A stretch of DNA of 64,000 nt. Origin: Pseudoxanthomonas sp. JBR18. GTDB taxonomy: Bacteria; Pseudomonadota; Gammaproteobacteria; Xanthomonadales; Xanthomonadaceae. Position numbers and translations under genes: made by a program. Of the stretch, positions 45,763 through 56,248 are shown piece after piece (position 1 is the stretch's first letter; the number at the start of each line of letters is the position of its first letter). The notes beneath the pieces are model-generated. The model had not been told where the DNA came from, made no database searches, and saw only the letters and a list, made by a program, of their open reading frames with translations. The stretch is taken from positions 4,471,001 to 4,535,000 of the forward strand of contig NZ_CP116339.1 of assembly GCF_028198165.1 (NCBI RefSeq). Reading direction: 5' to 3'.

Positions 45763-47061
45763 CTAGTGATCGTTGTGCAGATAGGACGGGGTCTTGGGCA
45801 GGCGCAGACTGACCAGGAAGGCAATCAGCATCATCACGGTGACATAGACGAAAAACCCACTCTCGTGGCCCAGGTCCTTGAACTGCAGGCCGACATATTC
45901 GGCCGAGCCCCCGAAGATCGCGTTGGCCACCGCATAGGACAGTCCCACCCCCAGCGCACGCACTTCCGGCGGGAACATCTCGGCCTTCACCAACCCGCTG
46001 ATGGAGGTGTAGAAACTCACGATCGCCAGCGCCAGCACGATCAGCGCAAAGGCCACCACCGGGCTGTGGGTGCCCTTGATCACCGCCAGGATCGGATAGG
46101 TCGCCAGCGTGCCGAGCCCACCGAACAGCATCATCGAATGCCGGCGCCCAATGCGGTCGGCGATCATGCCGAACAGCGGCTGCATGCACATGTAGAGAAA
46201 CAGCGCGCCGGTCATCACCAGGCTGGCGGTCTTCGCCTCCAACCCGGTGGTGTTGACCAGGTACTTCTGCATGTAGGTGGTGAAGGTATAGAAGATCAGC
46301 GAGCCACCGGCGGTGTAACCCAGCACGGTGAAGAAGGCGCCCTTGTGATGGCGGAACAGGCTGCGCAGGGTGCCGGCCTCCTTGTTGTCGCGGTCCTCGG
46401 CGCGGCTGGTCTCATGCAGCGAGCGGCGCAGCATCAGCGACACGACCGCGGCGATAGCGCCCACCACGAATGGCAACCGCCAGCCCCAGGCCTTCAATTC
46501 GGCCTCGCTGAGGAATTGCTCCATGATCACCACCGTCAACACCGCCAGCAGCTGGCCGCCGATGAGCGTGACGTACTGGAAGGAAGCAAAGAATCCGCGT
46601 TGGCCACGCAGGGCGACTTCGCTCATGTAGGTGGCGGTGGTGCCGTACTCGCCGCCGACCGACAGTCCCTGGAACATGCGGATGACCAGCAGCAGGATCG
46701 GCGCGGCCACCCCGATGCTGGCGTAGGTCGGCAACACCGCGATGCCCAGGGACCCGGCGCACATCATCAGCACCGAGATCAGCATCGCGCGCTTGCGGCC
46801 CAGCCGGTCGGCGATGCGCCCGAACATCCAGCCGCCAATGGGTCGCATCAGGAAGCCGATCGCGAAGACGCCGGCCGTCTTGAGGTACTGCACGGTGCTG
46901 TCGCCACCGGGGAAGAACGCGCTTGCGAAATACAGCGATGCGAAGGCGTAGACGTAGAAGTCGAACCATTCGACCAGGTTGCCGGAGGACGCGCCGATGA
47001 TGGCGAAGACGCGCTTGCGCTTCTCCTCGGCCGAGTAATGCGGATGGGAAGTTGCTGTCAT
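45763..47061 (-). CDS. kgtP: MFS dicarboxylate:proton symporter, KgtP-like
   Basis: 432 residues with twelve predicted helices. [19 protein letters not shown] at the start and [13 protein letters not shown] are typical of the metabolite:H+ symporter group, closest to alpha-ketoglutarate permease KgtP. It would take up 2-oxoglutarate or a related acid. Start ATG 47061 (MTATSHPHY). The neighbours do not narrow the substrate. Confidence 0.85.
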   Translation of the reverse strand: MTATSHPHYSAEEKRKRVFAIIGASSGNLVEWFDFYVYAFASLYFASAFFPGGDSTVQYLKTAGVFAIGFLMRPIGGWMFGRIADRLGRKRAMLISVLMMCAGSLGIAVLPTYASIGVAAPILLLVIRMFQGLSVGGEYGTTATYMSEVALRGQRGFFASFQYVTLIGGQLLAVLTVVIMEQFLSEAELKAWGWRLPFVVGAIAAVVSLMLRRSLHETSRAEDRDNKEAGTLRSLFRHHKGAFFTVLGYTAGGSLIFYTFTTYMQKYLVNTTGLEAKTASLVMTGALFLYMCMQPLFGMIADRIGRRHSMMLFGGLGTLATYPILAVIKGTHSPVVAFALIVLALAIVSFYTSISGLVKAEMFPPEVRALGVGLSYAVANAIFGGSAEYVGLQFKDLGHESGFFVYVTVMMLIAFLVSLRLPKTPSYLHNDH

Positions 47062-47199
47062 ACAGTGCCTCGTGGAGGTGTTGCAGGAAGCGACGCTCGC
47101 GGCAGCCAACGCCAGTCTTGCGCCATGCCTGGCTGAGAAATGCGCGCATGATCGAGCGCGCTGGGTGAGCGCGCCGCGACGATGGGCAGCGTAAACGTT

Positions 47200-47225
47200 G
47201 AAGGCCCGCCAATTGGCGGGCCTTC
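47200..47225 (-). terminator. Palindromic hairpin after manC
   Basis: GAAGGCCCGCC AATT GGCGGGCCTTC, an 11-bp stem. It lies downstream of manC and before kgtP on the minus strand. The T content after it is low (CAACGTTTAC), so termination may be partial. Confidence 0.6.
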
Positions 47226-47294
47226 GACCATCAGGTGATTCGATCTTCGAAAAATTCCGGGCGATGTTCGCACATCGCCACGGACATTCGCGGA

Positions 47295-48704
47295 TCAGCC
47301 TCCGGCGCGGCCGTACTGGTCCTCGAAGCGCACGATGTCATCCTCACCCAGGTAGCTGCCGGACTGCACTTCGATCAGCTCCAGCGGCAGGCGACCGGGA
47401 TTCTTCAGGCGATGCGTCACGCCCAGCGGGATGTAGGTGCTTTGGTTCTCGGTCAGCAGGATGACCTCATCGCCGCGCGTCACCTCGGCGGTGCCACTGA
47501 CGACGATCCAATGCTCGGCACGGTGGTGGTGCATCTGCAGGCTCAGCGTTGCACCGGGATTGACCGTGATGCGCTTGACCTGGAAGCGCGCGCCCATGTC
47601 GATCGAATCGTAGGCGCCCCAGGGACGATAGACCTTGCGATGCAGGACCGCCTGACTGCGCTGGTCATGCTTGAGCTGGGCCACGACCTTCTTGACGTCC
47701 TGCACGCGGTCCTTCTTGGCCACCAGGATGGAATCGTCGGTCTCGACCACGACCACGTCATCCAGGCCCACCAGCGCGACCAGGCTTTCGGCGTAGACAT
47801 AGCTGTTGTGCGTGTCGATGGTGATGACATCGCCTTCGCAGGCGTTGCCATTGTCGTCCTTGTCGGTCACGTCCCACAGCGCCGACCAGGAGCCGACGTC
47901 GTTCCAGCCAACGTCCAGCGGGAGCACCTTGGCATCGGCGGTCTTTTCCATCACCGCGTAGTCGATCGAATCGGACGGCGAGGCGGTGAAGGCCTCCTTG
48001 TCCAGGCGGATGAAATCGCCATCGCGCTTGGCCTGCTCAAGCGAGTCCCTGACCGCGGCCACCATCTCCGGGTTGAACTTCTGCAGTTCTTCGATGTAGC
48101 GGCTGGCCTTGAACAGGAACATGCCGCTGTTCCAGTAATAGCCGCCCTCGGCCAGGTACTTGGCCGCCGTCTCTGCATCGGGTTTCTCGACGAAGCGCTG
48201 CACCGGCTGGACGCCGGTGCCACTGGCCGCCTGGATGTAACCGAAGCCGGTTTCCGGATGGCTGGGCACCACGCCGAAGGTCACCAGCGCGCCGGACTCG
48301 GCCTCAGGGGAGGCCTGCTCCACTGCATTGCGGAAGGCCTCCGGATTGGTGATCACGTGGTCCGAAGGAAGCACCAGCAGCAGCGGATCCTCGCCGTCCT
48401 CCAGCGCGCACAGCGCGGCGGCGGCGATGGCCGGTGCAGTATTACGCCCGACCGGTTCGAGCAGGATGCGCGGCTGCGGTGCGCGGATCTCGCGCAGTTG
48501 CTCGGCCACCAGGAAGCGGTGGTCCTCGTTGGCTACCACCAACGGCGGCAGCGAGGTCAGCGGCTCCACCCGGCGCCACGTCGCTTGCACCATGGTGTCC
48601 TCGCCGCCCAGCGGCAGGAACTGTTTTGGATAGGCCTCGCGCGACAGCGGCCACAGGCGTGTACCGGAGCCGCCCGAGAGCAGCACGGGTTGAAGCTTCG
48701 TCAT
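47295..48704 (-). CDS. manC: Mannose-1-phosphate guanylyltransferase/mannose-6-phosphate isomerase
   Basis: 469 residues. The N-terminal nucleotidyltransferase has [20 protein letters not shown]; the C-terminal type-II isomerase cupin has [12 protein letters not shown] and [17 protein letters not shown]. This bifunctional type (XanB/AlgA/ManC) makes GDP-mannose for exopolysaccharide and O-antigen sugars. No pgm or other sugar gene is next to it. It is divergent from amgK, with 77 bases between the starts. Confidence 0.93.
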   Translation of the reverse strand: MTKLQPVLLSGGSGTRLWPLSREAYPKQFLPLGGEDTMVQATWRRVEPLTSLPPLVVANEDHRFLVAEQLREIRAPQPRILLEPVGRNTAPAIAAAALCALEDGEDPLLLVLPSDHVITNPEAFRNAVEQASPEAESGALVTFGVVPSHPETGFGYIQAASGTGVQPVQRFVEKPDAETAAKYLAEGGYYWNSGMFLFKASRYIEELQKFNPEMVAAVRDSLEQAKRDGDFIRLDKEAFTASPSDSIDYAVMEKTADAKVLPLDVGWNDVGSWSALWDVTDKDDNGNACEGDVITIDTHNSYVYAESLVALVGLDDVVVVETDDSILVAKKDRVQDVKKVVAQLKHDQRSQAVLHRKVYRPWGAYDSIDMGARFQVKRITVNPGATLSLQMHHHRAEHWIVVSGTAEVTRGDEVILLTENQSTYIPLGVTHRLKNPGRLPLELIEVQSGSYLGEDDIVRFEDQYGRAGG

Positions 48705-48781
48705 GTTCAGGAATCTCTCGCGTGGGGGGATGCGACTGCGCAGTGTACCCTGCGCACCCGAACCTTAATGCGACATGGCGC

Positions 48782-49807
48782 ATGAACAACATGTCATTCC
48801 CCCCGCCAGACAGCGCGCGCCAGGCGCAGCGACTGGCCTGGGCGCGCGGTGCGCTGGATGCATCGGACGCCGGTCTGATCCGCGCCAGTATCGACGCAGG
48901 CCAGCGCAGCTACTGGCGCACCATCGGCCCCCCCACATCCCGCATCGTGATGGATTCCCCGCCGGGCCTGGAGGATGTCCGGCCATGGCTGCACTGGCAC
49001 GCGGTGCTCGATGCCGGCGGCGTGCGCGTGCCGCAGATTCTCGCCCGTGACGTGGAGGCCGGTTTCCTGCTGCTGGAAGACCTTGGCCAACCGACGCTGG
49101 CCCAGCGCCTGGCCGCCGATCCGGCCGATGCCGACGCGTGGTTCGACGCAGCCATTGACCAGTTGCTGCGCCTGCAGACGATCACGCCACCAGAGGGCAC
49201 CGGCGTCTTCGGCGAGGCCCTTCTGCAACGGGATGCGGGACTGTTCGAGGAATGGTTCCTTGGCCGGCATCTGGGCCTCACCCTGGACTGCGCCGCCAGC
49301 GACGGCCTGGAGCTGGTGCAGCGGCGCCTGATGGACAACGCGCTGTCCCAGGCCCAGGTGTTGACCCACCGCGATTTCATGCCGCGCAACCTCATGCCCG
49401 TAACGCCGGGACCGGCGATGCTGGATTTCCAGGACTGCGTCCGGGGCCCGGTGGCCTACGACGCGGTCAGCATGCTCAAGGACGCCTTCCTGAGCTGGCC
49501 GCTGGCGCGCGCCGACGGCTGGCTGCTGCGCTACCACGCGCGCGCCGTGGAGGCCGGCGTTCCCGTGCCGGCCTCGCCGGAGGTCTTCCTGCGCGATGCG
49601 GACTGGATGGGGATCCAGCGTCATCTGAAGATCCTGGGCATCTTCTGCCGGCTGCACTATCGCGACGGCAAATCGCAGTACCTGCCGGATCTGCGACGCT
49701 TCATCGCCTACCTGGACGAAGTGCTGCCGCGACACCCACAGCTCGCCCCGCTGCAGGCACTGCTGGACACGCAGATCCGCCCCGCCCTGGAGCGCCGCCC
49801 CGCATGA
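48782..49807 (+). CDS. amgK: N-acetylmuramate/N-acetylglucosamine kinase AmgK
   Basis: 341 residues of the aminoglycoside-phosphotransferase fold. The catalytic loop LTHRDFMPRNLM and the metal site LDFQDCVRGP are present. AmgK phosphorylates the anomeric carbon of MurNAc from recycled peptidoglycan, giving MurNAc-1-P, which MurU turns into UDP-MurNAc; this route bypasses de novo synthesis and lowers fosfomycin sensitivity. Its stop overlaps the murU start (ATGA). Of two in-frame ATG codons (48782, 48791) the first is used; no Shine-Dalgarno separates them. Confidence 0.9.
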   Translation: MNNMSFPPPDSARQAQRLAWARGALDASDAGLIRASIDAGQRSYWRTIGPPTSRIVMDSPPGLEDVRPWLHWHAVLDAGGVRVPQILARDVEAGFLLLEDLGQPTLAQRLAADPADADAWFDAAIDQLLRLQTITPPEGTGVFGEALLQRDAGLFEEWFLGRHLGLTLDCAASDGLELVQRRLMDNALSQAQVLTHRDFMPRNLMPVTPGPAMLDFQDCVRGPVAYDAVSMLKDAFLSWPLARADGWLLRYHARAVEAGVPVPASPEVFLRDADWMGIQRHLKILGIFCRLHYRDGKSQYLPDLRRFIAYLDEVLPRHPQLAPLQALLDTQIRPALERRPA

Positions 49808-50547
49808 AGGCGCTGGTGTTTTCCGCCGGGCTGGGCGAACGCATGCGGCCACTGACCGACACCACGCCCAAGCCGCTGCTGCAGGTCGGGGGTCAGCCCC
49901 TGATCGCCTGGCACCTGCGCAAGCTGGCGGCGATGGGCATCACCGAGGTGGTGATCAACCTGAGCTGGCTGGCCGAGCAGTTCCCGCAGGTCCTGGGCGA
50001 CGGCAGCGAGTACGGCGTGCGCATCGCCTGGTCGCACGAAGGCCTGGTGCCCCTGGAAACCGGCGGCGGCATGCTGCACGCCCTTCCGCTGCTGGGCCAC
50101 GCGCCCTTTCTGGCGGTCAATGGCGATGTCTGGACCGACCTGGACTTCACCACCCTGCCGCGCGAACCAGCCGGCGAAGCGCACCTGGTGATGATCGACA
50201 ACCCGCCGCACCACCCCCGCGGGGATTTCCATTTCGAAACCGGCGACCGGCTGCTGCCCCGCCGCGATGGCGCGGCGAACTTCACCTATTCCGGGATCGG
50301 GGTCTATCGTCCCAGCCTGCTGCGCGACTGGCACAAGGTCTTCGAGGCCAGCACCAGCCCAGGCCTGGACGGGCAACCGCCGCGCTTTCCCCTGGCGCCC
50401 CTGCTGCGCGCGGCCATGCAGCGCGGCGCGGTCAGCGGCCAGCATCACCGTGGACGCTGGACCGATGTCGGCACGCCGCAGCGCCTGGCCGAACTCGACA
50501 TGCAATTGGCTTCGGAGACCGGCGACAGGGTCACGCCGCCAGGCTGA
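49804..50547 (+). CDS. murU: N-acetylmuramate-1-phosphate uridylyltransferase MurU
   Basis: 247 residues. The nucleotidyltransferase signature FSAGLGERMRPLTDTTPKPLL opens the protein (residues 6-26), and GDVWTD binds the metal-nucleotide. It converts MurNAc-1-P and UTP to UDP-MurNAc, completing the recycling route begun by AmgK, with which it is translationally coupled. Confidence 0.92.
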   Translation: MKALVFSAGLGERMRPLTDTTPKPLLQVGGQPLIAWHLRKLAAMGITEVVINLSWLAEQFPQVLGDGSEYGVRIAWSHEGLVPLETGGGMLHALPLLGHAPFLAVNGDVWTDLDFTTLPREPAGEAHLVMIDNPPHHPRGDFHFETGDRLLPRRDGAANFTYSGIGVYRPSLLRDWHKVFEASTSPGLDGQPPRFPLAPLLRAAMQRGAVSGQHHRGRWTDVGTPQRLAELDMQLASETGDRVTPPG

Positions 50548-50586
50548 TCTTGGCCCATCGGGTCAGCCAGCAAAGCGCTGAAGGGC

Positions 50587-51282
50587 TCAGCCCTCGGCGA
50601 GCACCTGGCGCAGGAACGGGACGGTGACCCGCCGCTGGGCGGCCAGCGAGGCGCGATCCAGGCGTTGCACCAGGTCGACCAGCTGGGCGGCTTCGCGCGG
50701 GGTGCGGGTCAGCATCCAGTCGACTGCGGCGTCTTCCAGCACGAGCCCGCGACGCGATGCACGGTCGCGCAGGAGAGCCGCGCGGCCCACATCGTCCAAC
50801 GGGCGCAACACGATGCGCGCGCATTGGGACAGACGCGAACGCAGGTCCGGCAGCAGCAGACCGATCGCATCGGGGAGATCGGCAGCGGTGTAGAGCAGGC
50901 CGATCCCGGCACTCCGGGCACGATTGTGAAAATCGAACAGGGCGACCTCGTCGGCGCGCTCACCGGCCACGGCTTCCAGGCCATCGAGCACCACCAGGGC
51001 GTTGCCTTCCAGTCCATCGAGCGCCTGTTGGAGACGACCGCGTGCCGCCTGCAGTGGCAGGTAGGCCGCCGCGCGCCCGACCTCGGCGGCGGCGGCGCAG
51101 GCCGCCAGCGCCAGATGGGTCTTGCCGGCACCGGCAGCCGCGGACAGATAGAGCCAGTCCGACTCCGGCGCCTGGGCCAGCGCCGCCACCTGCTCCAACG
51201 CGCCGGCCGGTGCGCCGATGAAACTGTCCAGGCGCTGGTCCGGCGGCGTGCGCAGGGCCAGGGGCAACTGTGGAACGGTCAT
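50587..51282 (-). CDS. hda: DnaA inactivator Hda
   Basis: 231 residues, AAA+ protein. The N-terminal clamp-binding motif QLPLAL (5-10) and Walker A AAGAGKTH (49-56) are present, and a Walker B-like VVLDGLE follows. With the sliding clamp, Hda promotes ATP hydrolysis by DnaA to stop re-initiation of replication. Its start overlaps the stop of the PerM gene (ATGA), a neighbourhood kept with purM in many gammaproteobacteria. Confidence 0.9.
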   Translation of the reverse strand: MTVPQLPLALRTPPDQRLDSFIGAPAGALEQVAALAQAPESDWLYLSAAAGAGKTHLALAACAAAAEVGRAAAYLPLQAARGRLQQALDGLEGNALVVLDGLEAVAGERADEVALFDFHNRARSAGIGLLYTAADLPDAIGLLLPDLRSRLSQCARIVLRPLDDVGRAALLRDRASRRGLVLEDAAVDWMLTRTPREAAQLVDLVQRLDRASLAAQRRVTVPFLRQVLAEG

Positions 51283-52433
51283 GGCGTGTTCGCGTCGTCC
51301 ACGGGTTCGGCCACGACCTGACCAGCATCGAGCAGGATCGTCGGCGTGCCGCCCGCGTAGAGTTGGCTGTGGGTATAGCGCTCGTGCGCATAGCGCAACA
51401 GCACGTTGACCACGGCGGCGATCGGCAGCGCCAGCAGCATGCCGAGGAAGCCGAACAGCTGCCCGCAGGCCAGCACCGCAAAGATCACGGCTACCGGATG
51501 CAGGCCAATGCGGTCGCCGACCAGCTTGGGCGTCAGCACATAGCTTTCGATTACCTGGCCAACGCCGAACACGATGGACACCAGCACCAGGTGCTTCCAG
51601 TCGCCGTACTGCATCAGCGCGGCGATCAGGCCCATGAGCACACCGCTGATCGGCCCCAGGTAGGGCACGAAGGTCAACAGGCCGGCGACGATGCCGATCA
51701 GGATGCCCAGATCCAGCCCCACCGCCCACAGGCCCGCGCCGTACAGCACGCCCAGGATGATCATCACCAGCAGCTGTCCGCGCAGGAAGCCGCTGAGCAC
51801 CGCGCTGGACTCGGCCGCCAGCCGGCTGACCGTGCCGATGTGGTTGCGCGGCACCATCGAGGCGACGCGGCCGACGATCAGGTCCCAGTCGCGCAGGAAG
51901 AAGAAGGCGATGACCGGGATCAGCACCAGGTTGGCCATCCAGCCAAACAGGGCGAAGCCCGAGCGCGAGACATAGCCCCACACCGTCTTGGCCACGCCGC
52001 CAGCACGCTCCCAGTTGCTGCGCAGCAGCTCCCAGATGTGGCTGAAATCCAGGTAATCGGCGATGCGAACGCTGAACCTGTTCTCGATCCACGGCACGGC
52101 GGTGTCGTAGAACCACTGCTGGTAGCGCGGCAGCGAGCGGACCAGCGTTGCCACCTGGTCCTGGATGGTTGGCACCAACAGCAACATCACCACCACGACC
52201 GCCAGGGTCATCACGCAGAACACCACCACCACCGAGGTGTTGCGCGACCAGCCGCGTTCCTCGAGCCGGTCCACGAGCGGATCGCCCATCCAGCCCAGGA
52301 TCGCCGCGCAGGCGAACGGGGTGAGCACCGGCGAGAGCAGCCACATCAGCCACACCACGGCCACGCCGAGCGCCACCCACTGCAGGCGGCGCAGGAACTG
52401 GGCGATTTCCTGCTGCGGGTCTTCGATGATCAT
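51279..52433 (-). CDS. AI-2E/PerM family transporter
   Basis: 384 residues with eight or so hydrophobic segments. A large soluble loop of about 90 residues follows the first three helices (QDQVATLVRSLPRY on), and a conserved GLLTFVPYLGPISG motif lies in the second half. PerM/TqsA-like proteins export small molecules or ions; the substrate is unknown. Start ATG 52433 (MIIEDPQQEI), 28 bases after the DUF2066 stop. Confidence 0.88.
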   Translation of the reverse strand: MIIEDPQQEIAQFLRRLQWVALGVAVVWLMWLLSPVLTPFACAAILGWMGDPLVDRLEERGWSRNTSVVVVFCVMTLAVVVVMLLLVPTIQDQVATLVRSLPRYQQWFYDTAVPWIENRFSVRIADYLDFSHIWELLRSNWERAGGVAKTVWGYVSRSGFALFGWMANLVLIPVIAFFFLRDWDLIVGRVASMVPRNHIGTVSRLAAESSAVLSGFLRGQLLVMIILGVLYGAGLWAVGLDLGILIGIVAGLLTFVPYLGPISGVLMGLIAALMQYGDWKHLVLVSIVFGVGQVIESYVLTPKLVGDRIGLHPVAVIFAVLACGQLFGFLGMLLALPIAAVVNVLLRYAHERYTHSQLYAGGTPTILLDAGQVVAEPVDDANTP

Positions 52434-52461
52434 CTGGGTACCGTCCTGGTCGCGCGAGGGC

Positions 52462-53532
52462 TTACTTGATGTAGAACACCGGTGGGTCGCCGTCGCCGCC
52501 GACCACCGGGCCGTCATCGCCCAGCATGCGCTTGAGCCCGTCGATGCCGCTCAGCAGGTCCAGGTCGACCTCCATCCGGTCCCCATCCACGCGCACCGGC
52601 GCGATACGCCGCACCACCGGCGCCTGCTGCAGCGCAGCCGACAGCCGCAGGTAGTCCTCGGTGCTGCGGATGCCGGCGAACACCACCCGATAGGTACCCG
52701 CCTGTCCACCCACCGCCTGCTTGGCGTAGCGCTTGACCAGCGCATCGGCGGCGCCATCGGCGCCGCTGGCCATCGCCTGCCGTGCATCGGCGTTGTCGGC
52801 CGACCAGGTCGCCAGGACCTTGCCGTTATCGACGAAATTCCAGTCGGCGACCCAGCCGGACTTGCCCCGGTAGAGCTTGCCGATCAGCTGCATCGGCGGC
52901 GCATAGCGCGCCGAGGCCCGCGCCACCGCCGCGGTATCCCCACGCCCGATGGCGCCGACCAGCGCTGTCTCGGCGGCCGTCCCCTGCGGCAGTCCCAGCC
53001 TGAAGCCGCGATCCACGGCCCGATCCAGCAGCGAGCGCACCGCGGCCGACTCCTTGACCGTCACCAGGCGCGGGCCGCTGCCATCGTCGATGGACAGCCA
53101 TACCACTGGCTTGGGCCGCGGCTGCGGCCACACCGACAGTCCCAGGACGCTGGCCAGCACATCGACCTTCTGCTGATCGAAGCGCACCACCAGGGTGGTC
53201 CGGAAGGTCGGCGCGCCGCTGGCCGAGGTGCCCTGGTCCTGGCGATAGTCGTAACTTTCGACGTAATCCTTCGCATCGCGCAGGCCGGCGGCCACGCCCG
53301 GGCGCGAGATGGCCCCGGCATCGCCACTGACCTTGGCCAGCACCTGGCCCAGGGCGCGGGAGAACCCGCCATTACGGTCCGCCTCGCCCTGGCTGGCGAC
53401 CGTCGCCTCGGCCTCGTACAGGCCCTGGGCCTTGGCGACGTCGCCCTCGGTCCGCAGGCCGTCCTGCGCCGAGGCGGCAAACGCGCAGAAAAAGAGAAAA
53501 ACGGCGGCGGCGAAAGCGGGGAGACGGCGCAT
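52462..53532 (-). CDS. DUF2066 exported protein
   Basis: 356 residues. Signal peptide cleavage is near AASAQDG. The body ([31 protein letters not shown]) is typical of DUF2066, which stands upstream of perM-hda in Xanthomonads. Predicted periplasmic; function unknown. It diverges from purM, with 142 bases between the starts. Confidence 0.82.
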   Translation of the reverse strand: MRRLPAFAAAVFLFFCAFAASAQDGLRTEGDVAKAQGLYEAEATVASQGEADRNGGFSRALGQVLAKVSGDAGAISRPGVAAGLRDAKDYVESYDYRQDQGTSASGAPTFRTTLVVRFDQQKVDVLASVLGLSVWPQPRPKPVVWLSIDDGSGPRLVTVKESAAVRSLLDRAVDRGFRLGLPQGTAAETALVGAIGRGDTAAVARASARYAPPMQLIGKLYRGKSGWVADWNFVDNGKVLATWSADNADARQAMASGADGAADALVKRYAKQAVGGQAGTYRVVFAGIRSTEDYLRLSAALQQAPVVRRIAPVRVDGDRMEVDLDLLSGIDGLKRMLGDDGPVVGGDGDPPVFYIK

Positions 53533-53636
53533 CGAGCGTCCTGTAGTCGGCAAATCCGGGGGAATTGTTGCCCGAATGGCCCATCGCCGCCAGCACGGAA
53601 CGTTCACGCGGGCAGCGAAGCGACCCATGCATCCCT

Positions 53637-53642
53637 TAAAAT
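53637..53642 (+). promoter_or_regulatory. Candidate -10 element upstream of purM
   Basis: TAAAAT followed by GCGC, 33 bases before the GTG start. No matching -35 is visible. Confidence 0.35.
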
Positions 53643-53674
53643 GCGCGCCCGACCTTCTTTCACCGGCCCGCCTC

Positions 53675-54742
53675 GTGACCCAGTCCAACCCGCCCGCCTC
53701 CACGCCCCTGACCTACCGCGACGCGGGAGTGGACATCGATGCCGGCAACGAAGTGGTCGAGCGCATCAAGCCCCTGGTCAAGCGCAGCTTCCGCCCGGAG
53801 GTGATGGGCGGCCTGGGCGGCTTCGGAGCGCTGTTCAACCTGTCGGGTAAGTACGCCGAGCCGGTGCTGGTCTCCGGCACCGACGGGGTGGGCACCAAGC
53901 TCAAGCTGGCCCAGCAGTTGGGTCGCCACGACACGATCGGCATCGATCTGGTCGGCATGTGCGTGAACGACGTCCTGGTCCAGGGCGCCGAGCCGCTGTT
54001 CTTCCTCGACTATTTCGCCACCGGCAAGCTGGACGTGGAGACCACCGTGGCCGTGGTCGGCGGCATCGCCAAAGGCTGCGAGCTGTCCGGCTGCGCCCTG
54101 ATCGGTGGCGAGACCGCCGAGATGCCCGACATGTACGCCCCGGGCGACTACGACCTGGCCGGCTTCACCGTGGGCGCGGTTGAAAAGGCCGACATGCTCG
54201 ACGGCAGCGCGGTGAGCGAGGGAGACGTGCTGATCGGCCTGGCCTCTTCGGGCGCGCATTCCAACGGCTATTCGCTGATCCGCCGCATCTACGACCGCGC
54301 CGGCCGGCCGGGCACGCTGGACATCGGCGGGGTCAGCCTGGAAGACGCGCTGATGGCGCCCACCACCCTGTACGTCAAGCCGGTGCTGGAGTTGCTGCGC
54401 ACGCACGGCGCCGGGACCGGCAAGCCGATCCACGCCATGGCCCACATCACCGGCGGCGGCCTGACCGAAAACATCATCCGCGTGGTCCCCGAAGGCCTGG
54501 GCCTGGACATCGATGCCTCCTCTTGGCCCCTGCCGCCGCTGTTCCAGTGGCTGCAGCGCGAAGGCGCGGTGGCCGATGCGGAAATGTGGCGCACCTTCAA
54601 CTGTGGGATCGGCTTCGTCCTGATCGCCGATCCGTCGAGCGTGGCGGCGTTGGAGGCCAGCCTGCAGGCCGCCGGCATCGGGCACTGGCAGATCGGCAAG
54701 GTCGTCCAGGCCGGCACCGGCGAGCGCGTGCGGATCGGCTGA
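53675..54742 (+). CDS. purM: Phosphoribosylformylglycinamidine cyclo-ligase PurM
   Basis: 355 residues, full length for the family. [13 protein letters not shown] at the start, GVGTKLKLA, the FLDYFATG segment and [11 protein letters not shown] are the AIR synthetase signatures; [10 protein letters not shown] lies near the end. It makes AIR in purine synthesis. GTG start, fixed by family length. purN follows after 34 bases. Confidence 0.96.
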   Translation: MTQSNPPASTPLTYRDAGVDIDAGNEVVERIKPLVKRSFRPEVMGGLGGFGALFNLSGKYAEPVLVSGTDGVGTKLKLAQQLGRHDTIGIDLVGMCVNDVLVQGAEPLFFLDYFATGKLDVETTVAVVGGIAKGCELSGCALIGGETAEMPDMYAPGDYDLAGFTVGAVEKADMLDGSAVSEGDVLIGLASSGAHSNGYSLIRRIYDRAGRPGTLDIGGVSLEDALMAPTTLYVKPVLELLRTHGAGTGKPIHAMAHITGGGLTENIIRVVPEGLGLDIDASSWPLPPLFQWLQREGAVADAEMWRTFNCGIGFVLIADPSSVAALEASLQAAGIGHWQIGKVVQAGTGERVRIG

Positions 54743-54776
54743 GTCGCTGCTTGCCTAACCGCTTCTTCCTCCAGGC

Positions 54777-55469
54777 ATGGCAGGCCCTGCACACGTGAGC
54801 CATCCGCGCATCGCCGTGCTGGCCTCCGGCCGTGGCAGCAACCTGCAGGCGATCCTCGATGCGATCGCCTCCGGGGCGCTGCGGGCGCGACTGGCCGGGG
54901 TGTTTTCCGATCGCCCGCAGGCTGCGGCCCTGCACCGCGTGCCGGCGGCACTGCGCTGGAGCGCCAAGCCGGCCAGCTTCGAAAGCCGCGACGCTTACGA
55001 ACAGGCCCTCGGCGATGCCATCGCCGCCTCCGGCGCCGACTGGATCGTCTGCGCCGGCTACATGCGGATCCTGGGCGATGCCCTGATCCAGCGCTTCGCC
55101 GGACGAATGCTCAACATCCACCCTTCCCTCTTGCCGCGCCACCGGGGGCTGGGGACCCATGCCGCCGCGCTCGCCGCCGGCGATGCCGAACACGGCTGCA
55201 GCGTGCATTTCGTCATCCCTGAACTGGATGCCGGTACGGTCATCGCGCAGGCGCGCCTGGCCATCGCGCCCGGGGAAACCCCCGAGCGCCTGGCGCAGCG
55301 TGTGCTGGCGCTGGAACATCTGCTGCTGCCGGCGACGCTGAAGCTGGCGGTTTCCGGACGCCTTGCTGAACGTGGCGGCACGGCCCTTGTCGATGGTCAG
55401 CCGATGTTTACGCCGCTGACACTAGATTCCACCAACGGGCTCGCGCCCCTTCCTCGACCGATTCCGTGA
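54777..55469 (+). CDS. purN: Phosphoribosylglycinamide formyltransferase PurN
   Basis: 230 residues. VLASGRGSNLQAI binds phosphate; GYMRIL, the catalytic NIHPSLLPRHRG and the late PELDAGTVIAQ segment fit PurN, which uses 10-formyl-THF to formylate GAR. ATG 54777 is chosen, but the GTG at 54795 (VSHPRIAVLA) would also fit the family start. Its stop touches the DUF3108 start (TGATG). Confidence 0.94.
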   Translation: MAGPAHVSHPRIAVLASGRGSNLQAILDAIASGALRARLAGVFSDRPQAAALHRVPAALRWSAKPASFESRDAYEQALGDAIAASGADWIVCAGYMRILGDALIQRFAGRMLNIHPSLLPRHRGLGTHAAALAAGDAEHGCSVHFVIPELDAGTVIAQARLAIAPGETPERLAQRVLALEHLLLPATLKLAVSGRLAERGGTALVDGQPMFTPLTLDSTNGLAPLPRPIP

Positions 55470-56248
55470 TGACCAAGCTGTTGAGCGGCCTCGTGTTCCT
55501 TGCCTGCGCCGCACCCGCCTTTGCCCAGCAAGCCCCCGCCAGCCCTTCCCCGGCCACGCCTGTCGAGGTCGGGGCCGCGCCATGGAAGCTGGAGCCGTTC
55601 ACCGCGACCTATGAGGCCTGGTACAAGGGCAAGCGCGCCGGTGATGCGACGCTGCAGGTCGTCCATAAGGCCGGCAACCAGTGGCGCATGGACCTGGAGA
55701 TTCATGGCGATCGTGGCGTAGCCAGTCTGCTGCGGCTCAACATCCAGCAAAGCACCGTCTTCGATGTCACCGAGCTGCCCACCACCACCGTGCTGCGCCC
55801 GCTCAGTCAGAGCACGGTGCGCAAGGCCATCTTCGGCGACAAGGAGATGACCGGTGCGTATGACTGGTGGAAGAATCAGGCGACCTGGACCGGCAAGATC
55901 GATCCGGACCGTCAGGCACCCGTACCGCTGCAGCAGGGCGACATGAGCTCGCTCCTGCTGGACCTGGCCATCATGCGTGACGCCCGCCCCGGCGCGGCGC
56001 TCGATTACCGCGTCGTCGACAACGGGCGCGCCAAGGAATACACCTACAAGGTCGCCGCAGACACCGAGATCGTGCCGGTCGGCGAACTGAGTTATGACGC
56101 CATGCGCGTCGAACGCACCAATGCCGGCGACCGCGAGCAGGTGTTCTGGGTCGCCAGCGGCGTGCCCACGCCGGTCCGCATGCTCCAACGCAATGATGGC
56201 GAGGATGCCATCGACCTTCGCCTCATCGACTACCAGGGAGTGCAATGA
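55469..56248 (+). CDS. DUF3108 exported protein (first copy)
   Basis: 259 residues. Signal peptide ends near AFAQQ. A Pro/Ala-rich linker, then a beta-rich domain with FTATYEAWYKG, VPLQQGDMSSLLLDLA and PTPVRMLQRND. The next gene encodes a shorter relative with the same motifs. DUF3108 proteins are periplasmic, of unknown role. Coupled to purN by a one-base overlap. Confidence 0.83.
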   Translation: MTKLLSGLVFLACAAPAFAQQAPASPSPATPVEVGAAPWKLEPFTATYEAWYKGKRAGDATLQVVHKAGNQWRMDLEIHGDRGVASLLRLNIQQSTVFDVTELPTTTVLRPLSQSTVRKAIFGDKEMTGAYDWWKNQATWTGKIDPDRQAPVPLQQGDMSSLLLDLAIMRDARPGAALDYRVVDNGRAKEYTYKVAADTEIVPVGELSYDAMRVERTNAGDREQVFWVASGVPTPVRMLQRNDGEDAIDLRLIDYQGVQ